This document shows positions 12,392 to 24,386 of a DNA stretch of 64,000 nt, one piece after another. The notes beneath the pieces were generated by a model, which had not been told where the DNA came from, ran no database searches, and saw only the letters and a list, made by a program, of their open reading frames with translations. A program made the position numbers and the translations under genes. The stretch spans positions 1,116,001 to 1,180,000 of the forward strand of contig CM035307.1 of the NCBI GenBank assembly GCA_002900995.3, in the 5' to 3' direction. The DNA is from Ganoderma boninense (taxonomy: Eukaryota; Basidiomycota; Agaricomycetes; Polyporales; Polyporaceae). Numbering within the stretch: position 1 is the stretch's first letter; the number at the start of each line of letters is the position of its first letter.

Positions 12392-15300
12392 CATTCCCGA
12401 CAGGACACTTCCGGTTCGCTCTTGGCTCTTTGGACTTCGGACTCGGGACCCTATCATGCACCAATCGTGGCTCTAGCCTTACTCGCATTTTCCTAGATCA
12501 CGAACGCACAAACGTGTCCAGGTTACTATAACCGCTTGTTGGCCGCTGTGGCGTCCCAGTGGGATCCGTTATGAACGGCGTCTCAAGCGTTACGACAACG
12601 TCCTCGGCTTCGGGCCTCTCGACGGTTCGACTTCGCTGCAGCCATCACGCGCGAGCCTCCGCCCGACGTGGATGGGCCGGGCATTCTGGCCATGACGCGA
12701 GTGGCACGGCCGACCACAGTAGACGTGTTTCCAGATAGACCACTCGAGCTCCACATGGGCCGTGCGCGAGTGTTCTAATGCACGCACATGTTACGGCACG
12801 CCTGCAACAGCCGGCGGGTCGTTCCTTGCCGAATTCAATTTAGCTGCTCGACCCTTCGCAAGAGCCGGCACATCCACACCTGTAGGGGGCCGGTGCCCGG
12901 TGCCCGTCCGGATGGGGGATCTTCAAAGCACGCCTTTTCATAAGACCGTCCACAATGAACGTCTAAAGAGTCAGACCCTGAGCTTGGTTGACACTACCAT
13001 GTACGCCGCACGCAGTTATCGTTCTGTTTGGCTCCCAGAAGTGCGATAGATCGAGTGCAGCGTGACCTGAGGCATGAGGCCCGAGGGCTAGGCCCGCGAT
13101 AAGAGTAGAGTACAGGGATTGAGGAGACTATCTACCCATCGCGAAGCGCACATCTCGACGACGAAGCCCGACCTGCTGCCACCGACTGCACCCGAGGCCT
13201 GTGAGCGGGATGACTTCATGGGAGAGTTCCATCAAACACTAGATGTCGATGCCATCTGCAATTTCCACAATTCAGGATGGGTATGAGCATGCGGGGGAGG
13301 AGGGAGGAGGGAGGGCCGGGGGGGACTCGCCTCCACAACATGGTAGATCGCCCAAGCATGTATGCATGCCTGCTTCCCTGTAGGGCTGAGAGAGGAGCTC
13401 GATGCAGGACTGACCCTGTACACGGTGAGTGGGGACGAAAAAGAGTTATGTAAGATGTGGTCAGAAGCGGGCGGGGCGCGATACAAGGGCGTGGGCGTGG
13501 GAAGGCGTAGAGCGGGCGCACGGGGATGGGGGACGGGCGACTCACCCCAGTCGAGGCCATCGAGCAGCCTTACAAGAAGCTGATGGAATGCGCAAAAACG
13601 TGAGGGAGCTGTTGCGTTTGGAGATGCGCACGCAATCGCCCTGCTGTCGCCACTAGGGCTGATGGACGAAGCCTAAACGGCGCCGAAAGACGTCAGCGTG
13701 GTGGACCGTGGAACGATGCGGGCATAGGAGAGTGGGAGGGGGGTGATAGCGTACCTCCGGGTGGCTTGGGATGCAGAGGCGAGGTTCGAAGGAGACCGCA
13801 GGTAGAGATGGGGGCCTGCTGGTGCTGAGGTGGAACGGACACGGCGCACTTATATATGATCTGGGACCGCGGTTGCCTACCACAATACGTCAAGATGTCA
13901 GCGATGGGCGAATGGCACGCCGTCTGTGGCAGACCTGTATGACAGACCAGAATCTTGATCGATGTTCCACATCCAGCCCCATTCAGCTCCTGCGTTGTTC
14001 CGGAAGCCGGCTGTGACGAGGCATCCTCGGAACTGAGTGCGATAAGACGGCCGCCCTCCAGTCGCCGTAGGTGTGGCCACCCCAGGCTGTCATTGTGCAC
14101 CGCTCCCCGTTTCGAATGCCTGCAGTGTTTGAATACGGCGGGGAGCAGCGATCGAGCGGCTACTATCCGAGGAGTTTCGACGTGCAATTTGGGCGTGTCT
14201 TGTGAGCAGCTTCCATCCGGGTGGCTATCAAGATTAGAACACCGCCAGAATGGATGTTGCTGGAGGTGGAAAATGAGCGTTCTCCCGCGGGACCTCTCTA
14301 GGGTCTCCAACACAGACCAGGCTAGACCGGCAGAGTGTCGATAAACGCGCGATAACAAATTGAGATGGTGACGATCCCACTCACCACACCATATACCCAG
14401 CCACTTCTGGGTCACAATCATCATGCCCGCACGCTGCCAGACAAGCCGGGGCGAAGGGCCATTCTCACATGACCCGACGGAGTCCAGAAATTCGCATCGC
14501 CGAACGCCGGAAGTCGACGCGGAATCCAGTTATTCATACACATTCAGATTTTAGTGGCGGTAGGGCGCGACCGAGCCGCTTCTTTGAAAAATTTCACTGG
14601 ACATGGCTGACGAACTGCGAAACTGCGCACGAGGTCTGTAGGAAGGAGTCTCAGCCCAGAGGCGATGATCATGTGGGTACTCGCTTTCAGGTCGCCTTAC
14701 GAGCGAGGGTGGTGCTGGATGGTGGTCCTAGCTCCTGCGGTTCCGCGAGGCCTTGACTTGGGGCAAAAGCCCAACAGAAGCGACTTCAGTGTGCACGCAG
14801 CACGTAATGCATTGCACGTAAGCTTGTGGGCTGTAGGGATGCGTCAACAAATATTCGAGGATATCTTCCAGCGAACCGCAACGTACGATACCCGTTCTCG
14901 GACCCCTCGATTAGCCCTCCTTGAGTAGGGATATAAGATAGAAACCCGAGGGAAACATGGGCGAGGATAGTGCGAGGATACTCTTCACGATCGCGCCGGC
15001 ATTGAGGGTGACAGCGGCTGAGTATGCCGCGAGGGGACCGCTCGACAGAGTGATTGTGCGACGTCAGAGGCCACGCTTCTGCGGCGACGCAACCACCCCA
15101 TTTCTAGAAGCATAGAACGTTCCAGCCGTGTAGTCCCGCACTGGCGTGCGAACCGTTGACGCTATTGACGCTTCCTGGCAGAAGATGTCAATAAGTACAG
15201 TACCAGGAGGATGGCGGCGGGGATGGGGAATGCAGCAGTGGACACCGGGGGCATGGTCAGGGTCAAGCACAATACGGAAGCTTCAGCGAGATTGCCTTCG

Positions 15301-15774
15301 AAATGGGAAGGTTCACTTCCATATTCGATCCCACGGTCTCGCCGCGTGCCCTCGACCATTCGACTCTCGGAAAGTTGCACAGGACCTGCAGAAGCAGACC
15401 ACGCCTACAGATCTTCGAGCAAGCCTTCCGGGGACAGGATGATCACTAAAATCCAATATTTGGAATCACGGCTCTTCTCAGGCAGGGCATGCATCTGTGC
15501 TGGTTGCCAATTAGCCTCGTCATAGAAATGCCATGGATGATCTTACCGAAGATTGTGAATATCCACTGAAGCCGTTGAAAGGCAGCAAGCTTCATCGGGA
15601 GGATAGGCATTTTCGCAGCTAGACTGATATTCATACAAGACGACGGATATAGCAGCTGATAAATAGAGCAAGTATGTCGATACAAGCCGTCGTGCAATTG
15701 CGGCTACGTTAGGCTTCGTACACCGAACATCCTACATTTGCATGGTATCGGAAACGTCGGATGGGAGCGAGAAA
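12392..15774. other. Long intergenic stretch, no supported gene
   Basis: About 3.4 kb between COQ10 and the zinc-knuckle gene. The longest frame is 243 codons on minus (13693-14424), with no recognisable domain and amino-acid composition like random GC-rich DNA. Sequences resembling TATA occur at about 13849 (ttatatatg) and 14930 (gatataaga) but lead into no supported coding exon. The region could hold non-coding transcripts or a decayed gene; I cannot show either. Confidence 0.4.
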
Positions 15775-16555
15775 TTAAGCTGCGTAGTCAGCGTTCTCCG
15801 GGCAGTCGCGAGCAATCTAAGCAGCCGATTAGTCTGGTTGACGATCTCGAAAGGAGCAAGTAATTACATGGCCCTCTCGCTGGCACTTGTAGCAAGTCTT
15901 GTTCTTGTTCGGGTTACCAATCGGAGCACCAGAATCGGCAACCGTGGTACCGGGAGCAGCAAGACAGTCCCTATGAGGGGGTAGCCAGGGTCTTTAGTCT
16001 TGACGCGCAATGTCGGAGATGAATAAGATGTATTAGACGTACCTCGCCATATGGTTGGGTCCGCCACATCGGTAACACTTCACTGGAGGGAGGGTAGAAG
16101 TGTTCAATGCGCGTCCGGGCGGTGGCGCACGGGATGCAAAAGCGCCGCCAGCGCCGTTGGGACAGGAGCGCGCAAAGTGACCAAACCGGCCACAGTTCTT
16201 GATAGAGAAGCGTGCTTAGAGCGTGCGGGGCTGGAATTATGAGACGTCCGAACTCACGTAGCACTTCTGTCCGGCGTTCTGCAGCCGCAGGCTGGGACAC
16301 TCGGCCTGAATGTGGCCGACTCCCCCGCACGAGTAGCACTGCTTAGCAGCGACCGAACGGGGTTGGGGACAGGCGGCCGATTCGTGCCCAGGCTGGCGGC
16401 AATTGTAGCAAAGACGCTGCTCCGAAGAGCAATTCTCTGCGATGTGCCCCACTACGGATGAAAGGCGGGGTCGGTCACCAATGGGTCTCAAAAACGGGTC
16501 TCTACGTACGGTTTCCGCACTTAAAACACCCCTTCCGGCTGAACTGATACGCCAT
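15775..16555 (-). CDS. GIS2: CCHC zinc-knuckle protein (GIS2/CNBP type)
   Basis: Single-stranded nucleic-acid-binding protein of the cellular nucleic-acid-binding-protein family; yeast Gis2 binds mRNAs and links to translation and stress granules. About 180 residues in five exons contain six CX2CX4HX4C knuckles: CFKCGNLGHIAENC, CYNCRQPGHESAAC, CYSCGGVGHIQAEC, CYNCGRFGHFARSC, CYRCGGPNHMARDC and CYKCQREGHIARDC. Four of the six are split by introns, and each splice (all GT-AG, about 50-65 nt) exactly rebuilds the motif, which confirms the exon edges. The protein starts MAYQFSRKG and ends ENADYAA. A Gly/Ala/Pro-rich linker separates knuckles four and five, and a 20-residue linker precedes knuckle six. 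All metal ligands are present. Confidence 0.95.
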
Positions 16556-17256
16556 ACTGACCCGACTTCTACAATATGCCTGAACCTAGCTTAGGGGTTA
16601 CCAGAGGTCTGTATATGCGCCGTAAACGAAGCAGACGCACCTCGCTGCTTCCCTCTTCCTACTAACCCAGCCTTTCCAACCCTCCTCCTTCGTAAGGATA
16701 GGACCGGCGACGAGTGAGATGAGCGATGGCGATAAGTAAAGCTGTGGAGAGTCGGAGTGTTCCATCGAGGGGCGCGACTTCAGGGCCGGCTCCTTACCCA
16801 ATCCGGCAACTACTAGCGAGAGGTCCGCGTCGTCGCCGCCCCACCTGAACCTCACCGTCTTTCGCAGTGTCGGCTCTCTCCTCAATGTCGTAGTCCGCCA
16901 TGTCGGCGATCCTCATCCGCCCTATTCAGACTGCAACTCATGTCCTAGCCCTCCGCATTCCGAGGAAGCGTTGCGGCCACGCCGGACCTCATGGCAGATT
17001 CCCAGATCGCGCTCGCCTCAAGTTGGCTTGCACCGGTGACCTCGTTGACAACAAGCCTGGGAGCGAAGCCGGGCGATTTCCTCCCGAGCCATCACATGGA
17101 TGAGCGGCTTCCGTTGGACATAACGAAACTACGAAAGGACATGTGGAATTCCGCAATCCGCTCGACCAAGCTTGGACACAAATGTCAGCTCCGATGCGCA
17201 GAAAGAGCATGTGTGTAACCCGTTACTCTGGAACAAGTCCGCGCCCCATTCACCCC
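16556..17256. other. Intergenic, nothing supported
   Basis: Upstream region of the zinc-knuckle gene, running to the KDZ insertion site. It contains only short open frames on both strands without recognisable content. The promoter of the zinc-knuckle gene must lie here. Confidence 0.4.
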
Positions 17257-17264
17257 GCTGATTA
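17257..17264 (+). repeat. Left target-site duplication (8 bp)
   Basis: GCTGATTA directly before the left terminal inverted repeat. The same eight bases follow the right terminal repeat at 27597-27604. They mark the staggered cut made when the KDZ element inserted. Confidence 0.93.
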
Positions 17265-18117
17265 CACCTGATCATCACGGATTATAAAGCTTATTAGCTT
17301 GCCAACCGTACCCATGCTGGCAAGCTTATTAGCTTCGTTCCCGCTATTCCCTCACACTCCCAGTAGCACTACCGGAACTACCAGTAAATACCGTTGATAA
17401 CAAGTACTTCCCCGCGCCAGATAGATCAAGTTCGTAGATCAGTTAGATAACAGATAAGAAGGAGTTCGACAAGCGATATCAAGTTCCCGCGCGGGCGTTG
17501 AGTACGTTCCCGCCCATCACGGTGCTCGGCAACTCGGCGCTCCTCACCTCATCGCCCGCCTATGTCTGCTCGCTGTTGCCAACAGCGTCGGTGACCTTCC
17601 CCCCATACCTCCCCTCCCCCTGGGTCAATTCTCTCCGTTCTTTCTCTAATACTCTGTATTTGTAGATCCCATATCGAACACCAATGCTAGTAATACTCGT
17701 GGCCCATAATCCCCCCCCCCTGGTGGACTTGGGCATTTCGCCCGCAAGTCCCTCATCACGTGTCTACCGGCCGCAGCTCTCAACAGAACGTCACGTACCC
17801 ACGCCAAGAGCTCGGTCAGTGGATCATCATCTCGGTCCCTTCCCTTGCGTTCTAGATCCTCGCCCGAGTTCCGAGTCCCGCCTTCTCAGCCGAGCCCCGC
17901 CCTTCCATCGCGTGTCCCGCTTCCCCGCCGCGACCTCCCGCCTCCCGCCTCCCGCCTCCCGCCTACTCCGAGGGCCCACCCCACAACCTCGTCACTGACC
18001 CAGCAATCCGAGGACCATCTTGACATGCATTCAACTGCATGGCGGTGGGGGGCTGCATTCGAGGACCATCTTGACATGCATGTCCTCCCGCCCGACGGCC
18101 GTGCCCAGACCGCACCC
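17265..18117 (+). repeat. Left terminal inverted repeat of the KDZ element (853 bp)
   Basis: Starts CACCTGATCATCACGG and is the inverted copy of 26744-27596. The only differences I found are single-base length changes in C tracts near 17600-17610, 17710 and 17895. Two copies of AAGCTTATTAGCTT (17287-17300 and 17322-17335) lie near the tip, separated by GCCAACCGTACCCATGCTGGC. At the inner end a 21-base sequence beginning GAGGACCATCTTGACATG occurs twice (18010 and 18061). A CCTCCCG tandem run lies at about 17933-17962. Confidence 0.93.
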
Positions 18118-18307
18118 AGATGTGGTTCCCGATCCTCCGCTCCGTTTGCCGAGCGTTGTGGGTGTCCATACCCACCATACCCTCGCGGCGAACTGTAGCG
18201 AGGCGGCTGTGCTGTCCTTCGCAGTTGCCGGAGCGCTTACTCTCGCACCGTTCTCCCACCCCCCACCTCGTCCCTCCCTCCCGCCACACATTCGACTGCC
18301 CTCCTCC

Positions 18308-21300
18308 ATGACACGTCGACCACGAACGTCAAGAAGCGTCAGGTCTCATCGCCCCGACAGCGATGACGAGGACCTCAACTCCTTTGATCCTTACCTCAAG
18401 ACTTACACGGCATCAATTCTTAGTGGACCTGCTATCGAACGCCGGCGGGAGAAATTGGAGGCGAGATTTCAGAACAATCTACAAGGCATGTTGTTTTTGT
18501 GAACGTTATATTATTGCTACTGACAAAAATTCAGGGTACGGGAGGAGCACGAGAGCTTTGATCATGGAGATGCGCAACGGAAACACACCAGGTGCGGGTG
18601 GAGGGGAGGGAAGTTCCGAAGGTGGCTCGTCCTCCCGGGGGCCTGAAGGGGAGACGATTGGCGAAGCTGGCTCAGAGGTGCCAATGGATATCGTGGAGGG
18701 CGGGGATGGGGATGATGAGGACGATGGCTGGGTAGATGAGGACAGTGGTGTTGGAGAGGTGAATGAGATTCAGGTGCGGGATCTTCTCAACCTGCGGTAA
18801 GTCCCTGGTGGGCTGTTCTGCGATGTCGCTTGAATTACTTGCAGGCCAAACTATTTGAGGACCCTTGATGAGCGGACATGGGCACAGCGCATCCGAAACC
18901 AGGCAGCGAACTGGGACTCGGTCCTTCCCCGCCTTGTTGACGCGTTTGTCGAATGGAAGTACGTGCGTGCAATGTCCCCACCCTCTTACTCTACAGCCCC
19001 CGGGACAGACGAGCCGTCTACGAGCACCAGCACCATTGATGTTATCGACCTCTATACACTGCAGTCAACCAGCACCATCTTTTGGCCACCCGACTGCCAG
19101 ACGCGCTCTGAGGCATTTGTTCTCAACGGCTACCTTGGTTCTGTCCCCGTTTCTCCCACCACAGGCATCTCTTTCAAAACTTTGGAGCTGCTGCGCTGTC
19201 TTCGGATGTTCAAAGCTTCGCTGAGCATTGAGGCCTTCACCAAAGTCCTGTGCTACTACTACGCGGTGCGTACCTCCTTTTAGTCCTGCCCCCACCATCC
19301 TATTCCCTCCATGGCGTGCATCCCAGTTCTTATGCTTGCGTTATAGATACCCTATCGTCGAATGTATCGGACGGCCATCTCCGACGCTTTTGATGTCTAC
19401 CTCGTCATCCTCGACCGCGTTCAGTCTCAGGTCCGTACAGAGCTCGGACGTAGCACACCCAACTGGCGCGCGTTGTATGGATGCCCAGCCTGCGGCTACG
19501 AGGTATGTTTCACATCTCAGTCTCGATATCAACATTGATAGATGATTCTTCTCAGTGCCAGGACGAAGCTCCGTTGACGTTCTCACGCATGTACGCCATC
19601 GACGGCAACAACTCCCTCAAACGCGTGGGTCCTACAGCTGGGCGGCGTCGTGGTGACTACCGGGTCTTCGACGACCATGACTACTATTTGCCGCAAGCCT
19701 ACGTCGACCAGTTTGCCCATGAAGTCCGATCTCGACCACCTCCTGTGCCTGACCGCGCGCGCGCCCCTCCGGGCGTTTCGGACTATGACGATAACTCAAC
19801 TGACAAGGATGGACGTACGTGTCTCCTTCAAACCCTGTAGCTCTCTCCTTCTGAGGCTGAGGTCCCAGAGGATGTCACTACGAAGCCAGAGGACGAAGGG
19901 GACCCCACGGATGGCGCGTTGGACCTCTCGACGTGCACGCAGAACTGGAAGGCCGCAGCGTCGGAGGAGAAGAAGCGCACATGGGCCATCTTTGATGAGA
20001 CCGGCATCTTTGCGTCCGCATGCCGACACGGAATCATGCTCTGGATCACCGACATGGTCCGCAGCGGCGAATTGCGAGTGTCCTTCCTTCCTTCCAATGT
20101 TTCACGTTCACTGATGTTATTTTTGGCAGGGCAAAACACCCTCTCGCTGTCGTGGCCAAGTCACTAGAGGTGTTTGGCCGCAATCTCCTCATCGGCTCAG
20201 ACATCGGATGCTCCCTGCAGGAGACTATCAAGAACAGCACCCTTGGTCCACAGTTTATCTCGTCGGGGGCCCGTATGTGCGTCAACGCGTTCCACGGCTA
20301 TTCCCACAACTACCAGTGCCAGCTCCGCCATCATCCCAACGTCATCAAGGGCCTCGGCTTAGAAGATCTGGAAACTATGGAACGCATATTCAGCGCATCC
20401 AATCAGCTAGCATCTGTCACCCGGTATGCCTCGGCGTATCGCCGCAGATTGCTGATCATACATTTCTTCCAGTGCTGGGATGCAGAGAAGTACCAAAACA
20501 TCGGTCTAATGCTCTACAACAACTACTGCCAAGCTATGAAGCTTGTTGACGAGCTGAGTATTCAACTTGAACATGCAATGTCTGCCCTCGACCTCACCGC
20601 AGAGCTCCTCGCGGAGTATGAGCAGGAGGAGGTGCGGTACTTCGGAACTCTTGGGAAAGAGCAACCGGAAGATCAGTATGCCATCGCTTACGTGGAAGCA
20701 CTCCAACAGCTGGCATCTGTGAAGTGCGTCTGATGTTTTCTACCTTCTGATGTGCTAATGGATGGAATTGCCGGCAGTGCCGAACTCGAGAACGCTGAGA
20801 GCGAGTTCCTGAGGAGCGTGCCAGCGGATTACGTCCCTCACGTCTCATTCCTCCCCGCCAACACCGGAGCGACCGACTACAACGCCGACGTCTCAGCGAC
20901 GCGCAGGAAAGAGACAAACCGTCGCTTTCTGCGGGAGAGGCAGCAAGCCCTCACTCTGGAGGTGAACAGTATGGAAGTCCAGCTCAAGATTCGACGGCGG
21001 TGGGAGCCATCCGACCCCGAGTTTGTCAAGACCGTGGAGTTCATTTCCACGCGTCAGTATCGCCGTGCCCTAGACAACCTGCAGCGCCTCGTTGTCCAGC
21101 GGCTGTTTGAGCTCCACAAGCTCAATTTCTCACAAACCGGTGAGACCTGCGGCCGGGGGGAGGTGAATTTTTCTCACAGTAACGGGGACCTTTCGTCATA
21201 GGATATCGCATCCGCACGAACATCGCCAAGCACTTGCAAGCACGATGCCGCGCCATACGCAACGCCGTCGACAAATACAATGCTGCTGCCGCCATCGTCA

Positions 21301-22061
21301 ATCCACCTGCACCCCCACTTGATTGGGCGAAGGTATCACATTTTAGTTTTATCGAGGAGTTCGACTTGTTGAAGGGTACGCGCGGCGACCTGACCGGGAA
21401 GCGATGGAGCGAGCCCGCAGTGCGCGAGACGATGCGAGTCGCGCGTCGGCTTGCTCGCGCGAAGGAAGAGCTTGTCCGGGTTCATATCGAGGCACACAGG
21501 CTACACACGAGTATCCGCGATGAGGAGATACTTTTTGATGTCGTTCTTGACGATCTGCACTTACGCAAGGACGTTCTCTACGGCGCTGTGGCGGAAGATG
21601 CCACCCGGCGGCGGCGGGCCAACGCGCGCAACATGGTGTATCTCCACAAACTCTATGCCATCCCCGAGTATGCGGGGAAGTCCGAACCCGGGTCCCGTCG
21701 TGGTGCGATCTTCCCCGCACTGCTGCCTCAGTCGCAGCTGCTAGCTCACGTTGCACACACCGCCCATAGTGGTATGTATATCCCCTCCCTTCCTACCAGT
21801 GGTGGCTCACTAACTGTCAACTTTATGGTTCAAGATACACTTCCGGACAGTTCCCTGTCAGAACAGCTGGAGGCGCAAATGGCCCCGCCCCCTGATCGTA
21901 ATGGAGCGGATGTGATGCGGGCCTCTTCTCGCCCAGAACTCGGCGCTGTAGAGGATGAAGAAGATCACGCGATACAGAGGGATGCAGCGAGCAATGCTAT
22001 CAGCGAGGAGGACGAGCAGGAAATGACTACGTACCTAGATTACATCGCGTCGTTCATATAG
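18308..22061 (+). CDS. KDZ family transposase
   Basis: Transposase of the KDZ class, acting on the flanking inverted repeats. About ten exons give roughly 1,080 residues. The N terminus is MTRRPRTSRSVRSHRPDSDD, followed by an acidic Gly/Ser-rich segment. Then come PNYLRTLDERTWAQRIRNQA and a zinc-binding motif CPACGYEC (split by an intron, near 19480-19560). The core has AIFDETGIFASACRHG, GSDIGCSLQETIKNS, NAFHGYSHNYQCQLRHHPN and GLGLEDLETMERIFSASNQL. The Asp of FDETG, the Asp of SDIGC and a Glu of LEDLETMER are candidate acidic catalytic residues, by analogy with RNase H-fold transposases (inference). The C-terminal half is helical, ending MTTYLDYIASFI. Two introns appear to use GC donors (18487 and 20075); the first keeps the frame and the second restores SGELAKHPLAVV. 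No stop or frameshift was found. Confidence 0.93.
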
Positions 22062-22620
22062 AATTGGCATTGTGTTGCATGGGAGCACCCTTGTCCGTCA
22101 TCGCGACGTGCTCACTAGTCACCTGAACGGAGTATCCGGGCCATGGCGTTGTCAAGATGCCGAAGCTCAGTGCAAGTGGATGCCTGAATATATGGCAAGC
22201 AGCGATTAGTGTACTCGGGACAAGAAATTCACGCCAACACGGATGGCGATCGGGGCACGCGGCGGTCCGCATGTATTCGGATGCCAGAATGTCTGCTTCT
22301 TTATGTGAGGCTTTCAAATGAAGCGAAACCTGGGCTGCATTCCGGCTTCTCGTGAGAGCGAAAAATATCGATAACGTTCATGGAAGTTCAGCAACATATG
22401 ATATCCGTGAATATGCATGTCATTACATACAGAGTGCAAGGCGAAGAAAACATGAGGTGGACATGTGCTAGTGTGGAGGCGCACGAGAAGCATTAAGCGA
22501 TGCGCGCACTCGACATCTCAAAAGCCGCTCCGATGTCTTTCCCAATGCTCGACGCTCCCGCTCTCTCGGCCTCTCTCCCTTGCTCTTCCACCTCTCTCTC
22601 CAGTAGTGTGGGTGCAGTCA
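22062..22620. other. Spacer inside the KDZ element
   Basis: Between the transposase stop and the first Met of the second gene. It probably contains the transposase 3' end and the next promoter. A CT-rich tract at 22540-22610 just before the next ATG looks like a leader. No gene was seen. Confidence 0.4.
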
Positions 22621-24014
22621 ATGCAAGTGAAAAAGATCACCAACCCTCACACAACATTGGGATCGGGGCCCATATACGTCGTTTTGGGCCCTGAGGAGGA
22701 TCAACCGGGTGTTTACCAGCCCCGGTACGTCAAGTTACTCTCCTGTCTTTTGTTCTTTCTTCTAACCAAGTCTAAGACCGGAGAACGTTGCTTGTGGGAG
22801 ATTTCTCGAACTCTTTCCCCTCGTCGTCATATGCAAGGACATCAAAGATGCGTTCAAGGTCGACTCCCTCAATCCGTTCATCAACGGCATACCTACTTCT
22901 CAGCGCGAGGACTCCGACGTCGTTTGGGCTACTCTAGAGCAGTGCGACCAACTGTTTAGGGCCTTCCCCAACTGCAAGAGGTTCAACGCCTTGAGGGTAG
23001 CGACTGAGACCGGTATATACTGCGACATTGATTGGTATGTGACCCCACACCCCACACCCCACGCCGCTCTTTGCACAATTTCTGACATCCATTCCAAGGT
23101 CCACGCACATCGCCAAGCACCTCAAGTTCTCAAGGCTCGAGCAGCAGGGCTTCACGACGTTCACAGATGCTATCAAATACATGATTGACAAAGGACACAT
23201 GGTAGATCAATCCGCGGCGTAAGTGCCTCCCGCTCCCATTCTCCCGTGAAGCGGACCGGCTCCCTCCCCCTCGTACCCCCGTACCCCAATTCATCAGCTC
23301 TCCCGCTCGTCATCGCCCATCAAGCCGCTTCCCTCTCGAGAGCCGTCTCCCACGAAGGGCCCGCGGTTCAAGGCGGAGCCCATTACGCGCGCCGCGACCA
23401 TGCCCCCCGCACACTACGCTACTGGCTCCTCTGCCTCCGCAGCTTACCACGTCCCTGCAAGTCCTACCCGCACTCGCACCGTCCCCAATACTCGCATTCA
23501 GACATTCAGCACTCACGGTATTTCCCACGGCGCAACATCGGCATCTGCAGCCTGGCCCACGTCCTACGGCCGTCGGTCATACGACGTCGAGGAGAATGCT
23601 CCTAACCAACCGGATGATGGCGTCGCCAATCAATTGGACCGTGAGTCGCTACACACCCTAATTTTTTTCGCTTACTTACCTGAATTATTTGCAGGGATGA
23701 ATCTAGGCTCCGATGCCAGGAGCTTGCTGACCGTTGATCAGCTGCGGGCCCTCGTGCGTCCTCCTGGGGCGTTCTTCCCCGAGCCTGACCCCCAATTGCC
23801 CGCCATCAACCTGGGTCCCAACGTCGACCGCTGGCTTTCCACCCGGTCCTTCCCCCCCAGCGTCGTCTTCAGCATTCTGCAGATGTACCTGTATGCAGAG
23901 TCCTTGCCGGAGTTCATGAGCAAACTTGCACGCCCTCCACTCCATTTCGACTATGCGGACTCGGAGTATTTGTGGATCCTGCTGTGCGAGTGGCTGGAAC
24001 CTGATTGGGTGTAG
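22621..24014 (+). CDS. Unrecognised KDZ-element gene (second gene)
   Basis: About 365 residues in roughly five exons, on the same strand as the transposase and inside the element. The N terminus MQVKKITNPHTTLGSG is followed by PIYVVLGPEEDQPGVYQPRP and LFPLVVICKDIKDAFKVDSL. The YVVL-PGVY pattern faintly recalls the viroplasmin/RNase H1 N-terminal fold, but the match is too weak to name it. Next comes QREDSDVVWATLEQCDQLFR, then a Ser/Pro/Ala-rich linker (PSPTKGPRFKAEPITRAA), then a C-terminal helical part with RSLLTVDQLRALVRPPGAFF ending LLCEWLEPDWV. The alternative frame 22465-22959 overlaps it but lacks continuity. Position and orientation suggest an accessory transposition or regulatory protein. 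The start is the first Met in frame with the conserved-looking core; the junction near 23220-23340 is uncertain. Confidence 0.7.
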
Positions 24015-24386
24015 TCGGGGGGCGCGACCTCCGTCTCATGTCGGCTGTGCGTTCGTTTATGGAGCTCGCCCTTTGTCATATGGAATAGATTTGTTCACCC
24101 GCTCTTACTGCCCTCATGCTTGCTAGAAACCTGTTGTCATGCCCTTGTCGTTATGCCTTGCCATATGTTATAAATATGCGCTATGTTTCTCCAGCCCAGC
24201 TCCCTCAGCGTGATACCCTCACCACCTCTCCCCTCCTTCCTGTGCACCCCCCATCACGCTCGACGCTGCTCGGCCGGGAGCCCCGGTCCCCCCCCCCTCT
24301 TCCCCCTCTCTCCATCTTCCCAGGCTTCTCGCATCTGCGACCCCGCCCTTCTACGACAGCGCACCTCCACCCGGTCTCTTCACGGC

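Noticed and set aside
13693..14424. 243-codon minus-strand open frame
   Set aside because: No domain, no splice logic, composition like random GC-rich DNA; longest frame in a gene-free stretch.
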